A stretch of 64,000 nt of DNA from Bog-756 sp963828385 (GTDB lineage: Bacteria; Actinomycetota; Acidimicrobiia; Acidimicrobiales; RAAP-2), in contig CAWHEF010000002.1 in NCBI GenBank assembly GCA_963828385.1, positions 1,736,001 through 1,800,000 of the forward strand, read 5' to 3'. A program made the translations under genes and the position numbers. The notes beneath the pieces were generated by a model. The model did no database searches. It was not told the DNA's origin and worked only from the letters and a program-made list of their open reading frames with translations. Shown here piece by piece: positions 35,710 through 44,582 of the stretch (the stretch's first letter is position 1; every line of letters begins with the position of its first letter).

Positions 35710-36840
35710 TCACTTGGCCCGGCGGGCCACGATGAGGTACTCGGCCGGACCGAGCAGCGCATTGTTGACGGCGTCGATGGCGGCATTGATCGTCGCCGCC
35801 TCTGGATGTTCGCGCCCCACCGGGGCGAGCCGCCGGTCGGCACCGCCGTCGATCTCCGACGATGCCACGAAGCCGTGCTCGGCGAGGAGGTGGACCCACG
35901 TCTCCTTGTGGAGAGGCCGGCCGGGGGCGAGGTCGCTGGTCAACGGCGACACTCGAGACGACCATGCTTCCGGAGCGACGGATTGAAGCGCGACGACCGC
36001 GTCATCGGCGGCGCGGGAGGAGACGAGGTCGAGGAGCCTGGCACGGGCATTGGGGTGCATCCATTGCACCGATCCGGTGAGCACGAATCCGGCGACCGTG
36101 CCGGGCTCGACAAGTTCGAGGTGGTCGACGAGGGTGGCGGCCCGTACGTCGAAGCCGCGCTCTACGACGTCCTCGATCACCGTCTCGTCCGGGTCGACCC
36201 CGTACGCGTCGATCCCCGCTGCCACCAGTGACTCGACGAGGCTCCCATTTCCACATTCCCCGTGGACGACCCTGCCGGCGACGCCGCCCAGAGCGCCGAC
36301 CACCGGCACGGCCCACCATTGCGAGCCGGGGTCAGACTTGGGGATGGCCCAGCTCGGCATCTCGGGAACCCGGATGTCGGCGATGTCGGCCTCGAGCTCC
36401 TCCAGACGGTCGACCAACACGTGCGACATCCGCGAGACGGCCCATGCGAACCGGATGACCTGGTGGACGATGAAGCCCATATACCAGCTGACGGACTTCT
36501 TGATGAGCCGCTTGATATAGCTGCCGACTGGTTTGTCGGACGCCACCGGCACGGCCATGTCCACGTACGCAGAGGAGTCGACCAGTGCCAGCGTCTCACG
36601 GAGGCGCGAGGAGCCCTGCAGCCCGACCGGTGAGAACTCCAGGAACAGCTCGTCGAGCTCCCGCTCGAGGGCGGCCGGCATGTCACCCGAAGCGCGCCTG
36701 CGGCGGACTTCGGCATCGATCTCCCCGACGACCTTCTCCAGGTACTCGGCACGCGAGACGGCGTCCGGCAGAGGCCGCTCGGCTACGGGCTCCGACGCGA
36801 AGTGAGCCGCCGACGGCGTTGACGACTGCGCAGGCGGCAC
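35710..36840 (-). CDS. SAM-dependent methyltransferase-like protein
   Basis: 376 residues from a GTG at 36840. The N-terminal ~150 residues are helical with an acidic/basic stretch (EYLEKVVGEIDAEVRRRRAS) and an amphipathic, membrane-adjacent-looking segment (WYMGFIVHQVIRFAWAV). The C-terminal half is a Rossmann domain with the SAM glycine loop VVHGECGNGSLVESL, followed by the acidic residue in AYGVDPDE. Resembles methyltransferases that sit with polysaccharide clusters and cap or modify sugars. Substrate not deducible. A TATAGT box lies 6 nt before the GTG, which would make the transcript leaderless. Confidence 0.75.
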   Translation of the reverse strand: MPPAQSSTPSAAHFASEPVAERPLPDAVSRAEYLEKVVGEIDAEVRRRRASGDMPAALERELDELFLEFSPVGLQGSSRLRETLALVDSSAYVDMAVPVASDKPVGSYIKRLIKKSVSWYMGFIVHQVIRFAWAVSRMSHVLVDRLEELEADIADIRVPEMPSWAIPKSDPGSQWWAVPVVGALGGVAGRVVHGECGNGSLVESLVAAGIDAYGVDPDETVIEDVVERGFDVRAATLVDHLELVEPGTVAGFVLTGSVQWMHPNARARLLDLVSSRAADDAVVALQSVAPEAWSSRVSPLTSDLAPGRPLHKETWVHLLAEHGFVASSEIDGGADRRLAPVGREHPEAATINAAIDAVNNALLGPAEYLIVARRAK

Positions 36841-36846
36841 GGTGCG

Positions 36847-36852
36847 ACTATA
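36847..36852 (-). promoter_or_regulatory. -10 box (TATAGT) for a leaderless transcript
   Basis: On the minus strand TATAGT is followed by CGCACC and then the GTG start. A start site 6-8 nt after the -10 would fall on or beside the GTG, leaving no room for a ribosome binding site. Leaderless mRNAs are common in actinobacteria. No clear -35 seen. Confidence 0.5.
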
Positions 36853-36994
36853 GCGAGCCCCTCGTCACCTCCCGGGTACCTCCGAGCGCCCTTGACCGGA
36901 TCGTGACGAACCGCCTCTCCCGTGACCCGGCCGTATAGAGTCCGCCGACGATGAAGGAGTCCGCGGCTGCGGCCGCACTCTCGAGCGCCCTCCG

Positions 36995-38911
36995 TTGACC
37001 TCGGTCGCATCCTCGCAGCTGGAGCTCGGCGGTGAAGTCGAGGCCGACCGACCTCGACTCCGGACAAACGGTGACCGACATGCCGGAGGTTTGGTCCCGA
37101 CTGCCGCGGTAGTCGCCGCCTACGTGGCGGCCGCTGTCGTTTGCTTCTGGCACGTCTGGAGCAACAGCCCGTCTTCGGTCTCGATCCGCGGTGGCGATCA
37201 GTTCGACTTCATGTGGTTCCTCCAGTGGGTGCCATTCGCCGTCACCCACGGCCACAATCTCCTCTACTCGAGCTTTGCCAACTGGCCCTATGGCATCAAT
37301 CTCGTCTCCAACACCTCGATCCTGTTCCTCGGGCTGATCGCCTCGCCGGTGACGCTGGCGTGGGGTCCCGTCGTGGCGTTCAACGTCTTGAACACGGCGG
37401 CGTTGGCCGGATCGGCGACGGCAGGCTACTTCTTCATCCGCAGGTGGACGTCGTGGCGCCCGGCCGCATTCGTGGGTGGCCTCGTTTACGGATTCGGTCC
37501 GTACCAGATCGGTCAGGGTCCGAACCACCTCAACCTCTCGTTCGTTGTCCTCCCGCCCCTCATCCTCCTCGTCCTCGACGAGATGGCGGTCCGTCAACGA
37601 GGAAGCCCGCGGACATGGGGGTTCCTCCTCGGGCTCATGGCCACGGCGCAGTTCTTCGTTTCGACCGAGGTGTTGATCTCGACCGGCATCATGGCCGTGG
37701 TCTGCCTCATCGCGGTGGCCGGCTTCGGCCATCAGGGCATCCGCTCACACCTCCCCTTCTTCCTCCGATCGGTCGGATGGACGATCGGGGTGGCAATCGT
37801 GTTCCTGACCTATCCCATCTGGTTCGGGCTCCATGGACTCGGCCACATCAACGGACCGATCCAGCTGGTGCCCCAGGGCTACCGCACCGACCTGCTCGGT
37901 CCGATCGTGCCGACTCGGAACTTCCAGTTCGCGCCCTCGTCACTCGCCCATATGGCCAACAGCTTCTCTGCCAATCCAGCTGAGAACGGCTCGTATCTCG
38001 GCATCACCCTCCTTGTTGTGGTCGTGATCAGCGCAGTGGTGCTGTGGCGCCGGTCGCTCGTCATCCGGGTCTCGGTCATCGCCGCCGCATCGGCCTTCGT
38101 GCTTTCACTCGGCGACGGACTGGTGGTCACGTCCGCCCCTCCCGGGAGCGCTTCGGGCTTCCCCCTGCCGGGTCGGCTGCTGGCCGCCATACCCGAGCTG
38201 GACAACATGATCCCTGTCCGGTTCTCGCTCTATGTCGACCTCTTCGCCGGGCTCGTGCTCGGAGTGGCCCTTACCCACCTACACGATTCGCTCGCCACTG
38301 GACACCTCGTCCCCGGCGGTCTCGAGCGCGCGCATGCGCACCGGGCTCGTAGGCGTCGGATGCACGCAGCGCGGGCCACAGTCGTGCCCGCGGTCGTAGC
38401 CGCTGTCGCCTTGCTGCCGCTCGTGCCAGCTGTTCCCTTCACCGGAATCGGTTCGGTCCTCCCACCCGGCTACTTCACGTCGGCGGCGGTTACTCGGATC
38501 CCCAGCGGGAGTGTGGCCCTCGTGTACCCGTATCCGTCTCAACTGACTCCCCAGCCACTGCTGTGGCAAGCCGAGGCGAACATGCGGTTCCGGATGCCAG
38601 GCGGCTACTTTCTCGTTCCCCAGGGGAGCAGACAGCACATCGCCTTCTCGACCCAGCTCGGCCTGGCCGAGGACACACTGACAGCCCAGGTGTTCTATCG
38701 CCTCTTCGAGGGCGTCCCCCCGCCGCTCACCGCTGGGCTCAGGACCGAGTTGGACGATGAGCTGGCCAACTGGGACGTGCATACCGTTGTTGCCTTCCCC
38801 AAGCGCACCCCTCATCCGGTTCGTTCCCTCACCTATCTGACATCTCTCCTGCACGCCCGCCCGGTGATCGAGCCGGGGGGCGCCTACGCGTGGTACGACC
38901 TGCGCTTCTAG
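36995..38911 (+). CDS. Large polytopic membrane protein, GT-C-like (copy 1)
   Basis: 638 residues from a TTG at 36995. After a ~35-residue polar N-terminus come about ten to eleven membrane helices. The first extracytoplasmic loop holds GGDQFDFMWFLQWVPFA and HGHNLLYSSFANWPYG, an Asp/His/Asn-rich loop like the acceptor/donor site of GT-C glycosyltransferases. A ~150-residue soluble C-terminal domain ends AYAWYDLRF. The TTG is supported by alignment with copy 2 (MTS... against MTT...). An ATG at 36951 opens a 15-codon frame whose TGA overlaps this TTG. No enzyme identity can be assigned. Confidence 0.75.
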   Translation: MTSVASSQLELGGEVEADRPRLRTNGDRHAGGLVPTAAVVAAYVAAAVVCFWHVWSNSPSSVSIRGGDQFDFMWFLQWVPFAVTHGHNLLYSSFANWPYGINLVSNTSILFLGLIASPVTLAWGPVVAFNVLNTAALAGSATAGYFFIRRWTSWRPAAFVGGLVYGFGPYQIGQGPNHLNLSFVVLPPLILLVLDEMAVRQRGSPRTWGFLLGLMATAQFFVSTEVLISTGIMAVVCLIAVAGFGHQGIRSHLPFFLRSVGWTIGVAIVFLTYPIWFGLHGLGHINGPIQLVPQGYRTDLLGPIVPTRNFQFAPSSLAHMANSFSANPAENGSYLGITLLVVVVISAVVLWRRSLVIRVSVIAAASAFVLSLGDGLVVTSAPPGSASGFPLPGRLLAAIPELDNMIPVRFSLYVDLFAGLVLGVALTHLHDSLATGHLVPGGLERAHAHRARRRRMHAARATVVPAVVAAVALLPLVPAVPFTGIGSVLPPGYFTSAAVTRIPSGSVALVYPYPSQLTPQPLLWQAEANMRFRMPGGYFLVPQGSRQHIAFSTQLGLAEDTLTAQVFYRLFEGVPPPLTAGLRTELDDELANWDVHTVVAFPKRTPHPVRSLTYLTSLLHARPVIEPGGAYAWYDLRF

Positions 38912-39108
38912 CCCGGATGACCGGCACCTGGCGGTAGTCAGAGCGGGTGCTCGGGCAACCCCGCCCGTTCCTATAGCGTGTCCCGAACGCTTCGGGGGTC
39001 GCCTTTCGCCCACGGGCTGCTCTGTGGTCGGCGGACCAAGCCCAGCAGGATCAGCAGACGGCGGCCTTTGACGCCCGAGACCAGCTTCGTACCCACCGAC
39101 CACATCCG

Positions 39109-41049
39109 ATGACCACGCTCGCGCCCCCGAACCCCAAGATCGACCTCGGCAGCGACATCGACGCTGACGTTGATCCCGGTCTCGACAAGACGCGGCCGAC
39201 GAGCACCGGACGCCGGCGATACGGTCATCTGACCCCGCCCTTCGTCGTGGTCGCCTCGTATGTCGTCGCTGCAGTCGCGTGCTATTGGCATGTATGGAGC
39301 AGCTCACCATCGGCCGTGTCGATGCTCGGCGGCGATCAGTTCGACAGCATGTGGTTCCTCCGGTGGCTGCCCTTCGCCGTGGCCCATGGCCACAATCCCT
39401 TCTTCTCGAACTTCGCCAACTATCCGTTCGGCGTCAATCTCCTCACCAACACCAGTTCCCTCTTCCTCGGCTTCGTCGCCTCACCGATCACACTCCTGTG
39501 GGGACCGGTGGCGGCGTTCAACCTCATGACCACGGCAGCGCTCGCAGGCTCCGCCACTGCGGGGTACTTCTTCGTACGTCGCTGGACGACCTGGCGCCCG
39601 GCCGCCTTCCTCGGAGGACTGCTCTACGGATTCGGCCCCTATCAGATCGGCCAGAGCCCCAGCCACATGAACCTTTCCTTCATCGTGCTCCCTCCCCTCA
39701 TGCTCCTCGTCCTCGACGAGATAGCAGTGCGCCAGCGGGGAAGGGCGAGGACGTGGGGCGTGCTCCTCGGTCTGTTGGTGACCGCCCAGTTCTTCGTATC
39801 GACCGAGGTGCTCGTGTCGACGTTCGTCATGACATCGATCTGTCTGGTGACCGTGGCCGCCTTCGGGCGCCGACAGGTCAGGACGAAGCTCCCCTACTTC
39901 CTCAGGTCGGCGGCGTGGACGGTCGGCGTGGCGGTCGTGCTCCTGGCCTACCCCGTCTCATTCGTCTTCGCCGGGTCTGGCCACATCGACGGGCCGATCC
40001 AGCTCGTACCCCAGGGCTACCGCGCCGACCTGCTCGGACCGTTCGTGCCCACCTCCAGCTTCCACTTCGCGCCGTCCGCTCTCGCCCACCTCGCCGACAA
40101 CTTCGCCAACAGCCCGGCCGAGAACGGCTCGTACCTCGGTGTGACCCTCGTAGTGCTCCTCGTCATCGCCGCCATCCTGCTCTGGAGACGATCCGTCGTC
40201 GCACGCGTGGCCACCATTGCCGGAGGGGCAGCCGTCGTGCTGTCCCTCGGTGGTGCGCTCGTGGTGTCGTCGAAACCTCCGGGGAAGACAACCGGGTTTC
40301 CGCTTCCGGAGCGGCTGCTGGGCTCGATCGGCGTGCTCGCCAACATGATCCCGGCTCGTTACTCCCTCTATGTCGACCTCTTCGCTGCACTCCTCCTCGG
40401 CCTCGCCCTCTGCCACCTCCATGACGGGCTCGCTGATCACCGACTGAGAACCGGCGGAGTCGACAGGTTCTTGTTCTCGCGCTCGGACGAACGCCGGAGG
40501 AATTGGCTCTGGCCCCGGGTCGTGCCGCTGGCGGTGGGTGTCGTGGCTCTCCTTCCGCTCCTTCCTGCCGTGCCCTTCGCAGGTGTAGCCCCCGTTCGCG
40601 TGCCCACGTACTTCACGACCCCGGCTGTCACCCGGATCCCTGCCGGAAGCGTCGCCGTTGTCTTTCCGTACCCGTCGCCCGCCACGCCACAGCCCCAGCT
40701 CTGGCAAGCTGAGGCCGGCCTCCGGTTTCGGATGCCGGGGGGCTACTACCTCGTCCCGCAGGGCGACAAGCACCATATCGCCTTCTCCTCCCAGCTCTCC
40801 TACGGTGAGAGCACGATCACGGCCCAGGTCTTGTCGGCCCTCTACCAAGGAAGTCCACCGTCCCTCACGACCTCTCTCAGGACGGAGGTGGACGCCGAAC
40901 TCCGCAACTGGGGCGTCGGAACAGTGTTGGCGTTCCCAGAGCTGTCACCCCGCCCCGTGCGATCCCTCGCCTATCTGACCTCCCTGCTCCGAGCTCCGCC
41001 GGTGGTCCAGCCGGGAGGCGCCTACGCCTGGTACAACCTCCGTCTGTGA
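39109..41049 (+). CDS. Large polytopic membrane protein, GT-C-like (copy 2)
   Basis: 646 residues from ATG 39109, a tandem paralogue of the preceding gene. The order of helices is the same, the first loop is conserved (GGDQFDSMWFLRWLPFA, HGHNPFFSNFANYPFGVN), as are QLVPQGYR(T/A)DLLGP, AENGSYLG and the C-terminal GGAYAWYNLRL. Most differences are conservative substitutions spread evenly, so the duplication is old and both copies are under selection (inference). Likely moves or adds sugars on the outer face of the membrane. 198 nt separate the copies; CTATAGCGT near 38980 could be its -10. Confidence 0.75.
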   Translation: MTTLAPPNPKIDLGSDIDADVDPGLDKTRPTSTGRRRYGHLTPPFVVVASYVVAAVACYWHVWSSSPSAVSMLGGDQFDSMWFLRWLPFAVAHGHNPFFSNFANYPFGVNLLTNTSSLFLGFVASPITLLWGPVAAFNLMTTAALAGSATAGYFFVRRWTTWRPAAFLGGLLYGFGPYQIGQSPSHMNLSFIVLPPLMLLVLDEIAVRQRGRARTWGVLLGLLVTAQFFVSTEVLVSTFVMTSICLVTVAAFGRRQVRTKLPYFLRSAAWTVGVAVVLLAYPVSFVFAGSGHIDGPIQLVPQGYRADLLGPFVPTSSFHFAPSALAHLADNFANSPAENGSYLGVTLVVLLVIAAILLWRRSVVARVATIAGGAAVVLSLGGALVVSSKPPGKTTGFPLPERLLGSIGVLANMIPARYSLYVDLFAALLLGLALCHLHDGLADHRLRTGGVDRFLFSRSDERRRNWLWPRVVPLAVGVVALLPLLPAVPFAGVAPVRVPTYFTTPAVTRIPAGSVAVVFPYPSPATPQPQLWQAEAGLRFRMPGGYYLVPQGDKHHIAFSSQLSYGESTITAQVLSALYQGSPPSLTTSLRTEVDAELRNWGVGTVLAFPELSPRPVRSLAYLTSLLRAPPVVQPGGAYAWYNLRL

Positions 41050-41085
41050 CGCAGGTGGCGATACCGGCGGAGTCGACGCCGTTCC

Positions 41086-42621
41086 GTGATCGGTCGCCGG
41101 CCCACCGGATCGGCGGCCGTCCGGCACCGCTCGCCGTGGATCACGATCGGATTGGTCGCCTTCGCAGCCCAGCTGGCCGGACTGATCGCCGGCTCGGTCT
41201 TCTTCTTCCACCGGTTCTCGTTGGGCTTCGACTTCGGTATCTACTACCAGGGTTGGTCACAGATCGGCAGCGGAGACGTCCTGCCGTGGAGCACGCTCCA
41301 GCATCTGCCCTTCCTCCGAAGCCACTTCGAGCTGATCCTGTGGCCACTTGCCCTGCTCTATCCGATCTTCCGAAGTGGGTTGGTCCTGCTCGTGGTCCAG
41401 GACATCGCCATCGCCGGCACCGGGTTCGTGGCGTTCCTGTGGATCCACCGGTTCGTGGCGGGGCGGGTCACGAGAAGAGGGCTCGCGCCGGCCTTGACGT
41501 TGGTCGGCCTGGCCCTGCTCCTGGCCGAACCCGAGGCATATCTGACGTCGGCTCAGGACTTCCACATGGAACCGCTGGTGACGCTTTTCGTGATCAGCGC
41601 CGGCTATCTGACGTGGTCTGGTCGCTACCGCCGGGCCGCGTTCTGCATAGGCCTCTGCCTGCTCTGCGGCGACCTGGGCGGCATCTATGTGATCGGCATC
41701 GGGATCTCGGGCGTGATCGCTTCGCGACGGACCCGGAGGCTCGGAATCGTGGCCGTCGTCGTCGGCGTCGTCTGGCTCGCCGTGCTCGGGGCGTTCGGTC
41801 TGAACCAGGGATCCATCGTCACCACCGGGTACGCCTATCTCGCCGGACGAGCGGCCGTGCCCACCGGAGCGGCGGGGCTCGTGGCCTTGCTGTCGGGCCT
41901 GGTGCTCCACCCCGAGCGCCCCTACCACCAGATCGCGGGTCGACTGGGTCTGATCTATCAGTACCTGCGCCCGGCGGGATTGATCGGGATGCTGTCGCCA
42001 TGGGGGCTCGGGGTGCCGCTCATGATCTTCGCGTCCTCCGGCCTGCAGCAGAACGACATCTTCCTCGGCGAACCGTTCCAGCAGTTCGGGGTCTATCCGT
42101 TCGTCATCTTCGGCAGCATCTGGCTGATCGCCATAGTGTTCGGCCGGAGATCGGTGCGCGACTGGCTGATCATCCCCGCTGTGTCGCTCGTGCTCGTCGC
42201 CATCCTGGCCAGTGCGGCGGTGTTCGACTGGGGCGCTCTCCCGAGCGTCGGCAAGGACAATTCGGCAGGGGCAGTCATTCCGGCGAGCGAGGCCAGCACG
42301 CTTCACGCCGTTCTGCAACGGATACCCCCCGACGCCGAGGTGATCGCGTCGATACCCATCATCGGCCGGTTCGCCGGACGCCGGTACGTCTACCTCTTCG
42401 ATTCCGTTTCGAAGATGCAGCACGTCCCCATCGTCGCCCATACCGTCGTGCTCGTGATCGACGACATCCATGCACTGCAGGTCGTCTCCCCCGCTCAGTA
42501 CGATGCCGCCGTGAACCTAGTCGTCGATCATCTGGGTGGCACGGTCTTGGAAAGCGGCTCGAATGTCGTCGCCGTGGCCTGGCATCCCGACACCGTTCCC
42601 GGATTCATGCGGATTCCCTGA
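41086..42621 (+). CDS. DUF2079-type polytopic membrane protein
   Basis: 511 residues from a GTG at 41086, 37 nt after the previous gene. About ten membrane helices. The first loop carries FDFGIYYQGWSQIGSGD and LRSHFELILWPLALLYP, the Asp/His features of DUF2079, a predicted GT-C-like family. The second half has QDFHMEPLV and ends in a soluble domain. Joined with the two GT-C-like paralogues it forms a probable three-gene membrane module for surface glycan work. Frame intact. Confidence 0.8.
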   Translation: MIGRRPTGSAAVRHRSPWITIGLVAFAAQLAGLIAGSVFFFHRFSLGFDFGIYYQGWSQIGSGDVLPWSTLQHLPFLRSHFELILWPLALLYPIFRSGLVLLVVQDIAIAGTGFVAFLWIHRFVAGRVTRRGLAPALTLVGLALLLAEPEAYLTSAQDFHMEPLVTLFVISAGYLTWSGRYRRAAFCIGLCLLCGDLGGIYVIGIGISGVIASRRTRRLGIVAVVVGVVWLAVLGAFGLNQGSIVTTGYAYLAGRAAVPTGAAGLVALLSGLVLHPERPYHQIAGRLGLIYQYLRPAGLIGMLSPWGLGVPLMIFASSGLQQNDIFLGEPFQQFGVYPFVIFGSIWLIAIVFGRRSVRDWLIIPAVSLVLVAILASAAVFDWGALPSVGKDNSAGAVIPASEASTLHAVLQRIPPDAEVIASIPIIGRFAGRRYVYLFDSVSKMQHVPIVAHTVVLVIDDIHALQVVSPAQYDAAVNLVVDHLGGTVLESGSNVVAVAWHPDTVPGFMRIP

Positions 42622-42712
42622 CGACCTCGGTCACGCTGCGCGAAGGACGCTCGTCCTTCGACCTGAGCTTTCGAGGTCAGCGCCCCAAGAGATCACAGGA
42701 GTGAGCAGAGAG

Positions 42713-43705
42713 ATGTGCACACGAATCGCCTACCTCGGCGAAGGAGACAGGGTGCTGACCGCCCGTTCGATGGACTGGACGGTCGACATGGGAACGGACC
42801 TGTGGATCTTCCCACCAGGTCTAGAGCGCGACGGGTCAGCGGGCGAGGGATCGATCCGTTGGACATCGAAGTTCGGGAGCGTGGTCGCCAGCGGGTACGA
42901 CGTCGCCACGACCGACGGCATGAACGAAGCGGGCCTCGTGGCCAACGTGCTGTGGCTCGTCGAGTCGGAATATCCCGAGATCGACGGCACACGTCCCGCG
43001 CTGTCGATCACTGCATGGGCTCAATACGCCCTCGACAACTTCGCCACGGTGGCCGACGCCGTCGCCGAGCTGGCCAGAGAGGAGTTCGTCATCGTCACCA
43101 GTGCCGTTCCCGGCGAGGACAGGCTGGCCACCATGCACCTCTCCATGTCGGACCCCACCGGTGACAGCGCGATCCTCGAGTACATCGGAGGACGGCTCGT
43201 CGTCCACCACGGCCGCCAGTACCAGGTCATGACGAACTCCCCGACGTTCGACGAGCAGCTTGCCGTAAGCGGGTACTGGAGGGAGGTCGGCGGAACCGTG
43301 ATGCTCCCAGGGACCAACCGAGCTGCCGACCGCTTCGTGCGCGCAGAGTTCTACGTGCATGCCGTGCCCCAGGTAGAGGACCGGGTGATGGCAACCGCCA
43401 GCGTGTTCAGCGTCATCCGCAACGCGTCAGTGCCGTTCGGGATCTCGACGCCCGACCAGCCCAACATCTCGTCGACGCGTTGGCGGACCGTCGCCGACCA
43501 CAAGGACCGGATCTACTACTTCGACTCCGTGCTGTCCCCGAGCGTGTTCTGGGTCAACCTCCAGGACGTCGACTTCTCCGACGGTTCGCCGTCGCGTCGC
43601 CTGGACGTGTCGGCGGTCCAGGCTCGCGGGCAGTCCGGTGACGTGTCCTCGGCGTTCGTCGAGGCACCGCCTTTCCCGTTTGCAGCGTCCTCAGCCGATT
43701 CCTAA
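42713..43705 (+). CDS. Choloylglycine hydrolase/penicillin V acylase-family Ntn hydrolase
   Basis: 330 residues. Met 1 is followed directly by Cys 2 (MCTRIAYLG), the catalytic N-terminal nucleophile after Met removal. Other family residues are present: ARSMDW (Arg and Asp near residues 18-21), GMNEAGLVANVLWL and VMTNSPTFDEQL with the oxyanion Asn. There is no signal peptide, so the enzyme is cytoplasmic unless exported folded. Members hydrolyse bile-salt, penicillin V or acyl-homoserine-lactone amides; the substrate here is unknown. I start at ATG 42713 because the nucleophile must be residue 2; longer frames would bury it. Confidence 0.88.
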   Translation: MCTRIAYLGEGDRVLTARSMDWTVDMGTDLWIFPPGLERDGSAGEGSIRWTSKFGSVVASGYDVATTDGMNEAGLVANVLWLVESEYPEIDGTRPALSITAWAQYALDNFATVADAVAELAREEFVIVTSAVPGEDRLATMHLSMSDPTGDSAILEYIGGRLVVHHGRQYQVMTNSPTFDEQLAVSGYWREVGGTVMLPGTNRAADRFVRAEFYVHAVPQVEDRVMATASVFSVIRNASVPFGISTPDQPNISSTRWRTVADHKDRIYYFDSVLSPSVFWVNLQDVDFSDGSPSRRLDVSAVQARGQSGDVSSAFVEAPPFPFAASSADS

Positions 43706-43779
43706 CCGGCCGCGACAACCGGTGAACGTGATCATCCCGGCCGGGGCCAAACGTGATGAGGCCGTAAGATCGCTTCCAC

Positions 43780-43861
43780 GCGGACGTGGCGGAACTGGCA
43801 GACGCGCCGGGTTTAGGTCCCGGTCCCTTCGGGGGTGGAGGTTCGAGTCCTCTCGTCCGCA
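43780..43861 (+). tRNA. tRNA-Leu (anticodon UAG)
   Basis: Acceptor GCGGACG pairs with CGTCCGC, followed by discriminator A; CCA is not encoded. D-arm GTGGCGGAACTGGCAGAC, anticodon stem-loop CCGGGTTTAGGTCCCGG with TAG, long type-II variable arm TCCCTTCGGGGGT, T-arm GAGGTTCGAGTCCTC. The long variable arm and the Leu identity A73 agree. About 75 nt after the Ntn hydrolase stop. It reads CUN codons. Confidence 0.96.
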
Positions 43862-43947
43862 CCCGACCCGAACTCGACTCCGCTCGTTCGGCGGCGCGCC
43901 CTTCGACCGATTGCGGGGTTGCCCTCGGCCGTGTTTGCATGGTGGGC

Positions 43948-44388
43948 ATGCCACTCCAGGGTGAATATGAGCCGAGCCCGGCCGGATGGGTACGCGAGCA
44001 GGTCGAGCGGATCGAAGGGTCGGGCGGCACCGAGGGAACCACGATGCAGGGCAAGCCCGTGATCCTCATGACGAGCCGGGGGGCGAGCTCGGGCAAGCTC
44101 CGCAAGACGCCCCTCATGCGAGTGGAGCACGACGGCGTCTATGCCGTGGTCGCATCGCAGGGTGGGGCTCCGAACAATCCGAAGTGGTACCACAACCTGG
44201 TGGTCGACCCCCGTGTCGATCTCCAGGACGGCACGGTGCGATCGGACCGAGTGGCTCGGGAATTGAACGGTGACGAACGGTCCGAGTGGTGGGCGCGAGC
44301 GGTCGAGGCGTGGCCCGACTATGGGGAGTACCAGACGAAGACGGACCGCACGATCCCGGTGTTCGTCCTGGAACCGGCGGACGCCTGA
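43948..44388 (+). CDS. F420-type deazaflavin-dependent nitroreductase-family (DDN) protein
   Basis: 146 residues from ATG 43948 (an ATG three codons earlier is possible). The split-beta-barrel family signature is clear: GKPVILMTSRGASSGKLRK, TPLMRVEHDGVYAVVASQGG and PKWYHNLVVDPRV. Such proteins use reduced F420 to reduce quinones, nitroaromatics and related compounds; the mycobacterial relative Ddn activates pretomanid. Substrate here unknown. It follows tRNA-Leu; any upstream in-frame extension would run through the tRNA, so it is rejected. Confidence 0.9.
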   Translation: MPLQGEYEPSPAGWVREQVERIEGSGGTEGTTMQGKPVILMTSRGASSGKLRKTPLMRVEHDGVYAVVASQGGAPNNPKWYHNLVVDPRVDLQDGTVRSDRVARELNGDERSEWWARAVEAWPDYGEYQTKTDRTIPVFVLEPADA

Positions 44389-44530
44389 GTCCTCGATCCT
44401 CCTGCGGCGACCGATAGGCGAACGATCGGACCGGTCCGGAGCCGGGCTCGGATCCCCTCGTCTTGCCGGGAGGGATGCCTTTCGGCCATGCTTCCCCGGT
44501 TCCACCCCGCCGAGGCAAGCACCGGCGGTG

Positions 44531-44560
44531 ACGAGCGGGACGAGGACGAGCGGGACGAGG
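44531..44560 (+). repeat. 15-nt tandem direct repeat before an SDR gene
   Basis: ACGAGCGGGACGAGG occurs twice head to tail, ending 22 nt before the ATG at 44583 and just before the ribosome binding site (AAAGGGAG). May be a spacer duplication with no function. The remaining 44389-44530 shows nothing recognisable. Confidence 0.6.
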
Positions 44561-44582
44561 ACACGGGGAAAGGGAGAACAGC

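Noticed and set aside
36951..36995. 15-codon frame (ATG at 36951) before the first GT-C-like gene, a possible leader peptide
   Set aside because: It ends in an overlap with the TTG start and could couple translation, but has no attenuator hairpin or codon bias to support it; the paralogue lacks it.
42536..42712. Upstream extension of the Ntn hydrolase frame
   Set aside because: It would place about 60 residues ahead of the Cys that must be N-terminal, and it overlaps the end of the DUF2079 gene.
43786..43947. Extension of the F420-type protein through the tRNA-Leu gene
   Set aside because: The tRNA sequence accounts for that stretch, and the protein family begins at MPLQGEYEP.
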